Source: CAXBBB01 sp963793245
Lineage (GTDB): Bacteria; Bacteroidota; Rhodothermia; Rhodothermales; BA12
Assembly (NCBI GenBank): GCA_963793245.1
Contig: CAWBZG010000004.1
Span: 310,001-374,000 of the forward strand
Length of the DNA: 64,000 nt
Direction of reading: 5' to 3'
Shown here: piece by piece, positions 24,094 to 33,492 of the stretch
How the letters are laid out: every line of letters starts with the position of its first letter
How positions within the stretch are numbered: position 1 is the stretch's first letter
Program-made: the position numbers and the translations under genes
Notes under the pieces: generated by a model
Databases searched by the model: none
Told to the model about the DNA's origin: nothing
What the model saw: only the letters and a program-made list of their open reading frames with translations

Positions 24094-25020
24094 CTAAACG
24101 AGCGGACGCACACGCGCCACCGTTCGTGCCAGCCCGGGACGATGCCACGTCGTGCGGATATAGGGCACCAGATCCGCGCCCATTGTGCGCTTGAATTCGG
24201 CGATGGATGGCGTATTGGCCCCGCAGAGATCGTAGGTCGTCACGCCCCGCTCAGCCAGCATGCAGAGCATCGCCCAAAGGAGCGAGGTCCGACCTTCGGG
24301 CGAGGATTCGACGCCGCCGCTCAGCACGTCGTAGGCTTCGTTCCTGTGAGAAGCCGCGAGAGCGACTGCATCGTCTGCGCGCCAGCTCTCGAAAGAGTCG
24401 GCCCACTGGTCGGCCAAGCGATTTAGGACCTGGCGGGGAAGGGGAAGTCGATGATTTTGGCGACGATAGGAGGCCGCGACGCCCTCTGTTAGCTCGGCGC
24501 CGGTGGCATATTCAGGTACAACATCCGACAGGGAGCGGCGTCGAACTCTGCTGAGACGCGCGCGCATTTCGTCGGGTGAGCCTAAAGCCAATCGGTAGGT
24601 GTAGAGCACTCGGTTTTCGAACCCCGACCACGCGTACGGACGTGCATCCGCGACGCTAGGGGGCAGGTGGAACGCGAGGGCGTTGAACTCCTGCTGGACG
24701 AACGCGAGCAGCAGGTCGAGAGGCGTGCGGCGATGGTGCACGTCGGCGTCGCGCGGTGTGGTGCGGTTTACGGGTGAGGCATACGCGCACATCGGAGGGA
24801 CAACCGAGCGCCTTCCCCGCTTACCGAACAGCCACGTTCCACACACCAGCCGGTCGCCCTCCCACACGCCCGCCGCGCGTACGTCGAATACCTCACCATA
24901 GGCCTCAGCGAACGACGGCTGGTGAAATGAGGTCGCGTCCGGGGCTGCGGCGAGCAGGTCGTGCCACGCTGCGCGCTGCCGCTCGTCGGCGAGATCGATC
25001 CAGTCGGCGCGGCGATCCAC
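24094..25020 (-). CDS. GNAT/FemAB-like acyltransferase
   Basis: 308 residues. N-terminal ADWIDLADERQRAAWHDLLA and PDATSFHQPSFAEAYGEVFD resemble FemAB/BioF2-like proteins attached to polysaccharide loci; the C-terminal half has a GNAT-like core (GRTSLLWAMLCMLAERGVTT, then YDLCGANTPSIAEFKRTMGA). Such proteins usually transfer an acyl or aminoacyl group during envelope glycan modification. Next to the flippase gene (1-bp gap) and four bases from hslU, so the block hslU, acyltransferase, flippase may be co-transcribed. Substrate unknown. Confidence 0.75.
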   Translation of the reverse strand: MDRRADWIDLADERQRAAWHDLLAAAPDATSFHQPSFAEAYGEVFDVRAAGVWEGDRLVCGTWLFGKRGRRSVVPPMCAYASPVNRTTPRDADVHHRRTPLDLLLAFVQQEFNALAFHLPPSVADARPYAWSGFENRVLYTYRLALGSPDEMRARLSRVRRRSLSDVVPEYATGAELTEGVAASYRRQNHRLPLPRQVLNRLADQWADSFESWRADDAVALAASHRNEAYDVLSGGVESSPEGRTSLLWAMLCMLAERGVTTYDLCGANTPSIAEFKRTMGADLVPYIRTTWHRPGLARTVARVRPLV

Positions 25021-25024
25021 CGGC

Positions 25025-26407
25025 TCAGAGGATGTACTGACTCAGGTCGCGGTCCTCGACGATGTCGTGCAGGTGATCGCGGACTTGCTTGGCCGTCACC
25101 TCGATCTCGCTCGCCATTTCGCCGCTTTCGATGGCGTCGGGCAGATCGTAGAGGTAGTCTTCGAGCAGCGTTGTCAGGATCGTGTGCAGCCGCCTGGCGC
25201 CGATGTTCTCGACCTCGGCGTTGACGCGCGCGGCGATGGCAGCGATTTCCTTGACGGCGTCGTCCGTGAACGTGAGCGTGACGCCCTCGGTCTGCATCAG
25301 CGCAGCGTACTGCTTGAGCAGCGCGTTTTTGGGCTGCGTCAGGATCGCGAAGAAGTCCTCTTCGGTCAGGCTGTTGAGTTCGACGCGGATCGGGAAGCGG
25401 CCTTGCAGTTCGGGGATCAGGTCGCTGGGCTTGGCGACGTGGAACGCACCCGACGCGATAAACAGGATGTGGTCGGTCTTGACCAGTCCGTGCTTCGTCG
25501 TCACAGTCGATCCCTCGACGATGGGTAGCAGGTCGCGCTGCACGCCCTCGCGCGACACGTCCGGCCCGCTGCCGCCCGACGACTTGTTGCCTCCCGCGAC
25601 CTTGTCGATTTCGTCGATGAACACGATGCCGCTCTGCTGCACGCGCTCCAACGCCTCGCGCGTGACGCGGTCCATGTCGATCAACTTGCCCGCCTCTTCC
25701 TTGGTGAGCAGTTCGAGCGCTTCGGGCACTTTGACGCGGCGCTTCTTGCGCTTCTTGTTCTTGCCGCCGAACAGGTCCTGGATGTTGACACCCATTTCCT
25801 CCAGGCCGCCCGGACCGAACACCTGCATCATCGCGCCTCCACCATCCGACACTTCGACTTCGACCTCGCGGTCGTCGAGGTCTCCGGCGTGCATTTTTTC
25901 CCGAAACCGCTCGCGCGTCTTGTTCGGCGGCGGCTCCTCGGTGTTGGTCGACAGGTCGAACCCGGTCTGGCTCGACGGCGTCGGCGTCGACGGAGGCACG
26001 AGCAGGTCGAGGACTCGCTCTTCTGCCAACTCTTGAGCACGCGCCTGCACTTTTTCGGTCTGCTCGTCGCGGATCAGGCCGATGGCGATGTCCATCAGGT
26101 CGCGGATCATGCTTTCGACATCGCGGCCCACGTAGCCGACTTCGGTGAACTTGGTCGCTTCGACTTTAATGAACGGCGCTCCAGCCAGCCGCGCCAGCCG
26201 CCGGGCGATTTCGGTTTTGCCCACGCCCGTCGGTCCGATCAGGATGATGTTGTTGGGCATGATCTCGTCGCGCATCTCGGGCGGCGCATTCTGGCGGCGC
26301 CACCGGTTACGCAGCGCAATCGCGACGCTCTTCTTGGCCTCAGTCTGGCCGATGATGTAGGTGTCGAGTTCGGCGACGACCTGTCGCGGGGTGAGTTCGC
26401 TCGGCAT
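25025..26407 (-). CDS. hslU: ATP-dependent protease ATPase subunit HslU (ClpY)
   Basis: AAA+ unfoldase that feeds substrates to the HslV peptidase. 460 residues from the ATG at 26407 (MPSELTPRQVVAELDTYIIG); the longer frame upstream overlaps the preceding gene's acidic tail and is Thr-rich, hence rejected. Walker A LIGPTGVGKTEIARRLAR, pore loop EVGYVGRDV, the intermediate (I) domain from about 130 to 230 with acidic and basic low-complexity runs, Walker B IVFIDEIDKVAG, sensor 1 FIASGAFHVAKPSDLIPELQ and the C-terminal QYIL tail that activates HslV. Complete. hslV lies 1.2 kb upstream, separated by the NYN gene. Confidence 0.97.
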   Translation of the reverse strand: MPSELTPRQVVAELDTYIIGQTEAKKSVAIALRNRWRRQNAPPEMRDEIMPNNIILIGPTGVGKTEIARRLARLAGAPFIKVEATKFTEVGYVGRDVESMIRDLMDIAIGLIRDEQTEKVQARAQELAEERVLDLLVPPSTPTPSSQTGFDLSTNTEEPPPNKTRERFREKMHAGDLDDREVEVEVSDGGGAMMQVFGPGGLEEMGVNIQDLFGGKNKKRKKRRVKVPEALELLTKEEAGKLIDMDRVTREALERVQQSGIVFIDEIDKVAGGNKSSGGSGPDVSREGVQRDLLPIVEGSTVTTKHGLVKTDHILFIASGAFHVAKPSDLIPELQGRFPIRVELNSLTEEDFFAILTQPKNALLKQYAALMQTEGVTLTFTDDAVKEIAAIAARVNAEVENIGARRLHTILTTLLEDYLYDLPDAIESGEMASEIEVTAKQVRDHLHDIVEDRDLSQYIL

Positions 26408-26444
26408 AGCGGGTCGGGTACGGATAGGGGAGTCGGGCGCGGAG

Positions 26445-27335
26445 TTAGTCGGCGTAGTGGTCGTCGGCTTCGTCTTCTTCGTGGTCATCGTAGACGTAAT
26501 CCGAGTCGTTTTCGTCTTCGAACAACTCACGGACACGCGTCACGTCCGGGTGCTGCTTGTCGACGATCAGAACGGTGTAGTCGTGCGGATAGCCGCGTCG
26601 CTTTTCGAGGTAGACGGCGCCCGCCTCTTCCAGATCGGAAATAGCATCTTTGGGGTCGAGTTCGCTGTCGCTTTCGGTCAGCTTGCGCAGAAGCGGCGTC
26701 AGGTAGATCTCGTCGTACTGGCCGAAAAACTCTTCGATGATCTCGAGTGCGCGCATGCTGTTCTCGTCGTCGACGACCAGATGCTCCACGTCGCGCGGTG
26801 GGCGTGGCTCGGTCGGCGTGCGCTCGGGGACCAAGTCGCGGAAGGCTTCGATGCGCCCGTTTTCGCCCAATCGGACGGCCTTGCGGTCGGACGGGAAGTC
26901 GGCGAGGTAGAGCGCGACGGTACATCCGCGCTGGCGCAGCTTGTCGACGAGCGGAACATAAATACGCTTTCCGCTGGCGATGAGGACGGTCGTTCCCGGC
27001 TCGACTTCGGCAGCGTCGAGGGCGAGGGTGAGTTCGGATGCGTTTGGCTGAGCATGCTCATCGACGTAAACCGGCGAGATTCCGGCTCCAGCCAAGGTGC
27101 GGAGCGTGAACATCTCGGCTCCGGGAAGGCTCGAAAAATCGGCGTAAGCGCGAGCGTCGGAGATGGTGACGCGGAGTCCGCGCGCGGCGTGGTCGGGCAG
27201 GCGGTCGAGTGCGGTCTGGATGTCTTTGAGGACGTGTCCGCCCTTATAGTCGTCTTTGGCGAACGCGTGGTAGAGATCGCCCAGGTCGATCAGCAAGACG
27301 GCGTCGGATGAGCGGGGTGTGGAACGGTTAGGCAT
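26445..27335 (-). CDS. NYN-domain (PIN-like) predicted ribonuclease
   Basis: 296 residues. The N-terminal half is a NYN fold: VLLIDLGDLYHAFAKDD (first catalytic Asp), ARGLRVTISDARAYADF, ASELTLALDAAEV (second acidic position), TTVLIASGKRIYVPLVDKLR and GCTVALYLADF. The C-terminal part (NSMRALEIIEEFFGQYDEIY, PLLRKLTESDSELDPKDAIS) looks like a winged-helix or OHA-like add-on and ends in a strongly acidic tail. NYN proteins are metal-dependent RNases in RNA processing or decay. It sits between hslV and hslU, which normally adjoin; whether it is degraded by or regulates HslVU is speculation. Confidence 0.78.
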   Translation of the reverse strand: MPNRSTPRSSDAVLLIDLGDLYHAFAKDDYKGGHVLKDIQTALDRLPDHAARGLRVTISDARAYADFSSLPGAEMFTLRTLAGAGISPVYVDEHAQPNASELTLALDAAEVEPGTTVLIASGKRIYVPLVDKLRQRGCTVALYLADFPSDRKAVRLGENGRIEAFRDLVPERTPTEPRPPRDVEHLVVDDENSMRALEIIEEFFGQYDEIYLTPLLRKLTESDSELDPKDAISDLEEAGAVYLEKRRGYPHDYTVLIVDKQHPDVTRVRELFEDENDSDYVYDDHEEDEADDHYAD

Positions 27336-27508
27336 ACTGAAATAGCGGAGGCGAAATGATAGCCTCCATTGAGTGGTGGATGGGTGACGCGCTGCCCCGG
27401 TGGGAAATCATGCGGCGACGCGTCGGTGTGGTGGTGGTGTGAGGGAGGAGGTTGCCAGATGTAAAAGCCACCTACCCACTCATCTTTCGTCCTATCGAGC
27501 TTGCTGGA

Positions 27509-27548
27509 GGATCTCAGAACGTAGAATTAGTTGCTGGTTCGGAGATCC
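27509..27548. repeat. 12-bp inverted repeat in a low-GC intergenic patch
   Basis: GGATCTCAGAAC (27509-27520) and GTTCGGAGATCC (27537-27548) pair with one mismatch around a 16-base loop; the sequence continues CTTCGGTTTCGTTCAGGATGAC. The 27336-27603 gap between the NYN gene and hslV holds no gene; this patch (about 27470-27590) is visibly poorer in GC than its surroundings. The run resembles a dispersed intergenic element seen in many unrelated bacteria (recollection only). Confidence 0.55.
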
Positions 27549-27603
27549 TTCGGTTTCGTTCAGGATGACGTGGGCTTTAAAAGAATAGAGGGCAGACGGC
27601 GAC

Positions 27604-28158
27604 TTACGCCGCTTCTTCGTCCAGGTCCAGAATCGTCAGGTTCTGATTGGTATAAATGCAGATGTCGCCCGCAATCGTGAGGCCTTTCTCGACGACATCC
27701 CGTGCCGACAAGTTCGAACCGCCTTCGATCAGGCCACGCGCGGCGGCGAGAGCGTACGGGCCGCCCGAGCCGATGGCGAGGATGTCGTCGTCGGGTTCGA
27801 TCACGTCGCCCGTTCCCGAAATCAGGAGCAACCGGTCAGCAGAGGCGACGGCGAGCAGGGCTTCGAGCTTGCGCAGGTAGCGGTCGGTCCGCCACAGCTT
27901 GGCGAGTTCGACGGCACCGCGTGTCACGTCGCCGTTGTACTGCTGCAATTTCTCCTCGAAGCGCTCAAACAGGGTGAACGCGTCCGCCGTTGCTCCGGCG
28001 AAGCCCGCCAGGATCTTGCCGTTCGCCAGGCGCCGCACCTTGCGGGCCTTGTGCTTCATGACGGTGTTGCCCATCGTCGCCTGCCCATCCGAGCCTAGGG
28101 CGACTTTTCCATTGCGGCGCACGCCCAAGACGGTCGTGCTGCGAATCTGCGTACTCAA
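27604..28158 (-). CDS. hslV: ATP-dependent protease subunit HslV (ClpQ)
   Basis: Threonine peptidase of the HslVU complex. 184 residues; the propeptide MSTQIRS precedes Thr8 of TTVLGVRRNGKVALGSDGQA, the N-terminal nucleophile after maturation. Conserved GNTVMKHKARKVRRL, FAGATADAFTLFERFE and AIGSGGPYALAAARGL are present. Complete and of normal length. Upstream of the NYN gene and hslU on the same strand, and 14 bp downstream of dacB. Confidence 0.97.
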   Translation of the reverse strand: MSTQIRSTTVLGVRRNGKVALGSDGQATMGNTVMKHKARKVRRLANGKILAGFAGATADAFTLFERFEEKLQQYNGDVTRGAVELAKLWRTDRYLRKLEALLAVASADRLLLISGTGDVIEPDDDILAIGSGGPYALAAARGLIEGGSNLSARDVVEKGLTIAGDICIYTNQNLTILDLDEEAA

Positions 28159-28171
28159 ATCTGTGTCGGTG

Positions 28172-29677
28172 TTAGCGAAGTTGGGCTAGGCGGTTGACGG
28201 CGATGTCCTGCGCGTTGCGGACTGTACTCGTCGAGGAGGTGTAGTGGTTGCACATCAGCGAGAACGCCAGCCGGCGTCCGCTTTGCGTGGTGACGTAGCC
28301 CGCCAGCGACGAAGCGCCGCCCAGCGTGCCGGTCTTGGCGCGGACGTTGTTCTCGGCAGGCTCGCCCCGGAAGCGACCACGCAGCGTGCCGTCGACGCCG
28401 CCGATGGGCAGCGAGTCGTAGAACGCGCGGCGGTACTCCATGCTCGGGTGCGAGTTGGCGTAGCGCAGCAGGGCGACGGTCATTCCGGGCGTAATGACGG
28501 TGTAGCGCGACAGCCCTGAGCCGTCGCGCAGCTTCACGTTGGCCGTGTCGAGTTGGGCGCGCGCCCAAGTGCCGTGCCGTGCCACCCAGACACCCGCGCT
28601 CGCCGATCCTACGTCGAGTGCATCGTCTTCGTCGGTGCCCGGTGGGGCGACGTAGGTGGTGCCGACAAGCCGCAGCATCGTCTCGGCGTAGAGGTTTTGC
28701 GAACGCTTGTTGAGCACGCTGATAAGCGAGTCCATCGGCGGCGAGTAGTGCGTCGCGATCAGGCGTACGTCGTCATAATCGGGCTTCTGCGCATCGTCCA
28801 GATCGTCGATGTCGATCCCGTCGCCCCAGACGCGGACGCCGTTGCGTTTCAGGGTTTCGCCCATCACGTGGACGAAGTAGCCTGTCGGATTCTCGACGGT
28901 CAGCGCCTCGGTCTCGGTCGTGCCCTGTGCCACTTCGGTCGTGATCTCGATGCGGTTCGTTCCTCTCAGCCGCTCGTACCCTTCGTCGATGCCCGAGCCG
29001 CGCGTGGTCGACGTCGTCTCGTTTATCATCTGGACGTAGGTCGTATTGTTCGGCTCCCACGTCACCGTGGCAGGCTGGCCGGGGCGGTTGCCCTTCACGC
29101 TCGCGTCGATGGTGTTGTCGTTATACGTCAGCGCTCCGATCTGGGCAGCGTAGTAGTAGGTGCCGTCGTCGAACGTCCAGCCTGCTCCCAGCCATTCGTC
29201 GTCGAACAAGTCGTCGTCGCCGATGATGCGGCCCGTTACGAGCGAGATGCCGCTGGCTTTGAGCGCATCGGCCCACTGATCGAACGTTGCTGTGTAGCTG
29301 CCGTCTTCGAAGCGCGGACCGATGGAGGGATCACCGCCGCCACGGACGATCAAGTCGCCGTCGAGTCTGCCGTTGGAGATCGGGCCGCGCGCGTAGAGGC
29401 GCGTTTCGAGCCGAGTGTCGGGCGGAAAGAGGTCGAGTGCCGCCGCCGACGTGTAGAGCTTGGCGTTGCTAGCTGGAACGAAGCTCTTGCCCGCGTTGCG
29501 CGCGTAGAGCGTGTCGCCCGTCTCGGCGTCGACGACCAGAGCGCCCCAGAACGCGTTGGTGAAATCAGGCCCGTCGAACAGGCGATCCAGGAAGACCGAG
29601 GTGGAGTCGGTCTGCGCGTAGGCGGGCGCGGCGACGATCCAGAACAAGAGCAGCGCGGCGGCGCGACGAGCAATCAC
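28172..29677 (-). CDS. dacB: D-alanyl-D-alanine carboxypeptidase/endopeptidase (PBP4 type)
   Basis: Periplasmic peptidoglycan peptidase of the S13 family. 501 residues from a GTG at 29677, with signal peptide ARRAAALLLFWIVAAPAYAQ. Active-site motifs: S70-x-x-K73 in VPASNAKLYTSAAALD, DGSGLSRYTVITP (SxN-type motif as SGL), and VRAKTGTLGGASSLAGYV (KTG). The large insertion typical of PBP4 lies between the first two. An upstream ATG is not available in this frame; the GTG gives a normal signal sequence. Adjoins mreC and hslV on the same strand. Confidence 0.93.
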   Translation of the reverse strand: MIARRAAALLLFWIVAAPAYAQTDSTSVFLDRLFDGPDFTNAFWGALVVDAETGDTLYARNAGKSFVPASNAKLYTSAAALDLFPPDTRLETRLYARGPISNGRLDGDLIVRGGGDPSIGPRFEDGSYTATFDQWADALKASGISLVTGRIIGDDDLFDDEWLGAGWTFDDGTYYYAAQIGALTYNDNTIDASVKGNRPGQPATVTWEPNNTTYVQMINETTSTTRGSGIDEGYERLRGTNRIEITTEVAQGTTETEALTVENPTGYFVHVMGETLKRNGVRVWGDGIDIDDLDDAQKPDYDDVRLIATHYSPPMDSLISVLNKRSQNLYAETMLRLVGTTYVAPPGTDEDDALDVGSASAGVWVARHGTWARAQLDTANVKLRDGSGLSRYTVITPGMTVALLRYANSHPSMEYRRAFYDSLPIGGVDGTLRGRFRGEPAENNVRAKTGTLGGASSLAGYVTTQSGRRLAFSLMCNHYTSSTSTVRNAQDIAVNRLAQLR

Positions 29678-29714
29678 AAGCGGGACGTAAAGAGTAAAGC
29701 GCCCGACCGATAGA

Positions 29715-30542
29715 CTATTCGATCTCTTCGGAATCTATTGCGAGGCGATCCGGGTCGGGCAGGTAGAGCACAACGTATGCGTAACGCGCTTGATCCAGCC
29801 TAGCTGATGGTTTGACGCCGACTTCCAGGTTGATCTGGCCCGACGAGGCCTCTACCGACGAGATCTTACCGAACACAAAACCCGGCGGAAACGTCCCGCT
29901 CGAAGGCGACGTGACGACCACCATTCCGGTGTCGATCGGTTCGGTGCGCGAGATAAAGTTGAGCGACAGCCGGTCGGTCCGGTTGCCCTGCCACGTGACC
30001 ACGCCCTCGGCGTCGATGGGCAACACGCGCGCCGACGCCCGGAAGTTGGTGTTGAGGTAGGGCATCACTCGGGCGTAGCCGCTGCTCGTGAGCACGACGC
30101 TTCCCAACACGCCCCGCTCGTCGACGACCGGCATCCCGACCTTGACGCTGTCCGCGCTTCCCGCGTCGATGGTGAAGTAGTTGAGTTGATCGCCCGAGCC
30201 TTTGCTCACCACGCGGACGGGAAGCAGTTGGTATTCGGTCGTGTCGACGAAGGCGAGTTGATCGCGCAGCCGCGATGCTTCCTGGGCTGACCCGCGCGTC
30301 CGGCTCAGATCGCTCGCCATGCGGACGTTTTCCTCGCGCAATCGTTCGTTCTCATCGAGCGCCGTCAGGTAGCGTCCGATCCATCCGAACGACGACTCGA
30401 AGCCTGAGGTGAGTTCGAGCGACGCTTGTCGCAGTCCGACGACGGCTGGCTGATTCTTCTCGAACAGCACGCCGAGCGAGAGGAGAAGACAGGCGGCGAG
30501 GACGATCCAGTCGCGCAGACGGTACCAGAGGCTCGGATTCAT
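29715..30542 (-). CDS. mreC: Rod-shape-determining protein MreC
   Basis: Elongasome scaffold that links MreB inside to penicillin-binding proteins outside. 275 residues from the ATG at 30542: N-terminal transmembrane helix (DWIVLAACLLLSLGVLF), a coiled coil (about 55-105, LTALDENERLREENVRMASD), then the beta-rich domain with PVRVVSKGSGDQLNYFTIDA, VGMPVVDERGVLGSVV and RLSLNFISRTEPIDTGMVVV. It follows mreB with about 107 bp between; mreD is not next to it (dacB follows instead). Confidence 0.94.
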   Translation of the reverse strand: MNPSLWYRLRDWIVLAACLLLSLGVLFEKNQPAVVGLRQASLELTSGFESSFGWIGRYLTALDENERLREENVRMASDLSRTRGSAQEASRLRDQLAFVDTTEYQLLPVRVVSKGSGDQLNYFTIDAGSADSVKVGMPVVDERGVLGSVVLTSSGYARVMPYLNTNFRASARVLPIDAEGVVTWQGNRTDRLSLNFISRTEPIDTGMVVVTSPSSGTFPPGFVFGKISSVEASSGQINLEVGVKPSARLDQARYAYVVLYLPDPDRLAIDSEEIE

Positions 30543-30649
30543 GGGCGGGCAGAAGGGCGGAATCGGCAACCTACGCACCCTCGCGCGGCGGAACCGTTAC
30601 CGGGGCGTCCAGATCGTGCGGTGGGATCAGTTTAGATCGCCTTTTCCGA

Positions 30650-31661
<1,012 letters not shown>

Positions 31662-31812
31662 GGGAAGAGGAAAAAGCGGCAGGGCCGCGTCGGAAGTCGG
31701 AAGAGGGCGCGGAGTCGGAAGCCGGTCACGCGTGCTCGGAAGCTACGGATGTAACGGGTTGATCCAGCGCAATGCTCCGCCCTCTATCTGATGCTTTTTT
31801 CGCGTGTTGCGG

Positions 31813-33405
31813 TCAGTGCCGGAAGTGGCGTTTGCCCGTAAATACCATCGCCAGATCGTGCGCGTCGGCGGCGGCGATGACTTCCTCGTCGCGGATCGAA
31901 CCGCCGGGCTGGACGACAGCGCGGACGCCCTCTCCAGCAGCGGCGAGCAGACCGTCGGCGAAGGGGAAAAAGGCGTCCGAGGCGACGACCGCTCCGGCCA
32001 GATCGAGTCCGCTCTTGGCAGCTTTGCTGGCCGCAATCTCGGCGCTGTCGATGCGCGACATCTGTCCGGCTCCGATGCCCATCGTGGCCTGATCTTTCGC
32101 ATAGACGATGGTGTTGCTCTTGACGTGCTTGGCCACGCGCCACGCAAAGTCGAGGTCGGCCCATTCCTGCTCAGTCGGCTGGCGCTTGGAGGCGACGCTC
32201 CACTCCGAGCGCAGGTCGGATTTGGAAGCGAGAACCGGGTCGGCGTCTTGCACGAGGATGCCTCCGGCGACGCTGCGCAGATCGAGCGCGTCGGTCTCGC
32301 CCGCCCACGCGCGCATCTCGATTAGGCGGCGGTTTTGCTTCTCCATCAGGAAGTCGAGGACTCCGTCTTCGTAACTCGGGGCGATCACGAGTTCGGTAAA
32401 CACGCCGTCGATCTTCTGGGCGGCTTCCATCGTCAGCGCCCGGTTGACGACGACGATGCCTCCGAACGGCGACTGCTGGTCGGTCGCAAACGCCGCATCG
32501 TACGCCTGGGTCAACGATCCGCGCGTGGCGACGCCGCAGGGGTTGGTGTGCTTGAGAATCGCGACGGTCGGATCCGAGTGCCGAAACGCTCCGATCACGC
32601 CGACGGCGGCACTCAGGTCGAGCAGGTTGTTGTAGCTCAGCGCCTTGCCGTGCAGCGTCTCGAACGCGTCCGACGTGCGGAGCAGGACGGCGCGCTGATG
32701 GGGGTTTTCGCCATACCGCAGTTCTTCGCGCGTCAGGGTGTCGAGATTGGGCAGGTCGAAGCGATCGGCTGATTGCGTGGCTCGCGCGAAGTACGCCGAG
32801 ATCGCTGCGTCGTAAGCGGCGGTGTGCTGGAACGCTGTGTGAGCCAACTCGCGTCGCATCGGCATGCCTAATGCGCCATCGTTTGCGTCCAACGCATCGG
32901 CGATCTCACCGTAGCGAGCCGGGTCGACGGCGACGGCGACGAACGCCCAGTTCTTGGCCGCAGCGCGCACCATCGTCGGCCCACCGATGTCGATGTTTTC
33001 GGCAGCCGTTGCATCGGTTACGTCCGCAGCGGCGACGGCCTGTCCGAACGGATAGAGGTTGACAACGACCAGGTCGATAGGTGTGATGTCGTGCTCGGCG
33101 AGCGTCGCAGCGTCTGCATCCGACGTGCGCCGTGCCAGAATGCCGCCGTGGACCGCAGGGTGCAGCGTCTTGACGCGCCCGTCGAGGATCTCAGGGAAGC
33201 CCGTCACCTCACTCGCGTCGATCACGTCCAGCCCGGCTTCGCGCAGTGCCCGCGCCGTGCCTCCGGTCGACACCAACTCGACGCCGTGTGCCGCTAGTCG
33301 CTTGGCGAACGGCACCAAGCCGGTTTTGTCCGAAACGCTCAGCAGCGCGCGGCGGATAGGAGCCAGATCGGGCGGAGCGGGGAGATCGGCGGCGGTGTGG
33401 AGCAT
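31813..33405 (-). CDS. purH: Bifunctional AICAR transformylase/IMP cyclohydrolase PurH
   Basis: Last two steps of IMP synthesis. 530 residues: N-terminal cyclohydrolase (RRALLSVSDKTGLVPFAKRL, LVSTGGTARALREAG, GRVKTLHPAVHGGILARR, IDLVVVNLYPFGQAV, NIDIGGPTMVRAAAKNW) and C-terminal transformylase (LRYGENPHQRAVLL, ILKHTNPCGVATRGSL, QSPFGGIVVVNRAL, the catalytic KH pair in AWRVAKHVKSNTIVYAKD, and DAFFPFADGL). Complete. purN lies 3.1 kb away on the same strand, with the T9SS gene and a lipoprotein gene between. Confidence 0.97.
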   Translation of the reverse strand: MLHTAADLPAPPDLAPIRRALLSVSDKTGLVPFAKRLAAHGVELVSTGGTARALREAGLDVIDASEVTGFPEILDGRVKTLHPAVHGGILARRTSDADAATLAEHDITPIDLVVVNLYPFGQAVAAADVTDATAAENIDIGGPTMVRAAAKNWAFVAVAVDPARYGEIADALDANDGALGMPMRRELAHTAFQHTAAYDAAISAYFARATQSADRFDLPNLDTLTREELRYGENPHQRAVLLRTSDAFETLHGKALSYNNLLDLSAAVGVIGAFRHSDPTVAILKHTNPCGVATRGSLTQAYDAAFATDQQSPFGGIVVVNRALTMEAAQKIDGVFTELVIAPSYEDGVLDFLMEKQNRRLIEMRAWAGETDALDLRSVAGGILVQDADPVLASKSDLRSEWSVASKRQPTEQEWADLDFAWRVAKHVKSNTIVYAKDQATMGIGAGQMSRIDSAEIAASKAAKSGLDLAGAVVASDAFFPFADGLLAAAGEGVRAVVQPGGSIRDEEVIAAADAHDLAMVFTGKRHFRH

Positions 33406-33455
33406 CGGAGTCCGGTTGGGTGAGCCATCATGCTACGAAGGCACACGCGCCGCGT

Positions 33456-33482
33456 CTCGGAAACCCGAGCGAAGAGCGGCGA
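33456..33482 (+). repeat. 27-bp direct repeat with CTCGG-AAAC-CCGAG hairpin, copy 1
   Basis: CTCGGAAACCCGAGCGAAGAG begins a 27-base unit that matches 35928-35954 at 25 of 27 positions, same orientation. The first 14 bases fold as a short hairpin. This copy is just beyond the 3' end of the T9SS cargo gene, upstream of purH. Confidence 0.7.
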
Positions 33483-33492
33483 GCGCGAGCCG

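Noticed and set aside
28553..29713. 386-codon plus-strand frame opposite dacB
   Set aside because: Antisense to a complete PBP4-type gene with all active-site motifs; composition is that of a shadow frame.
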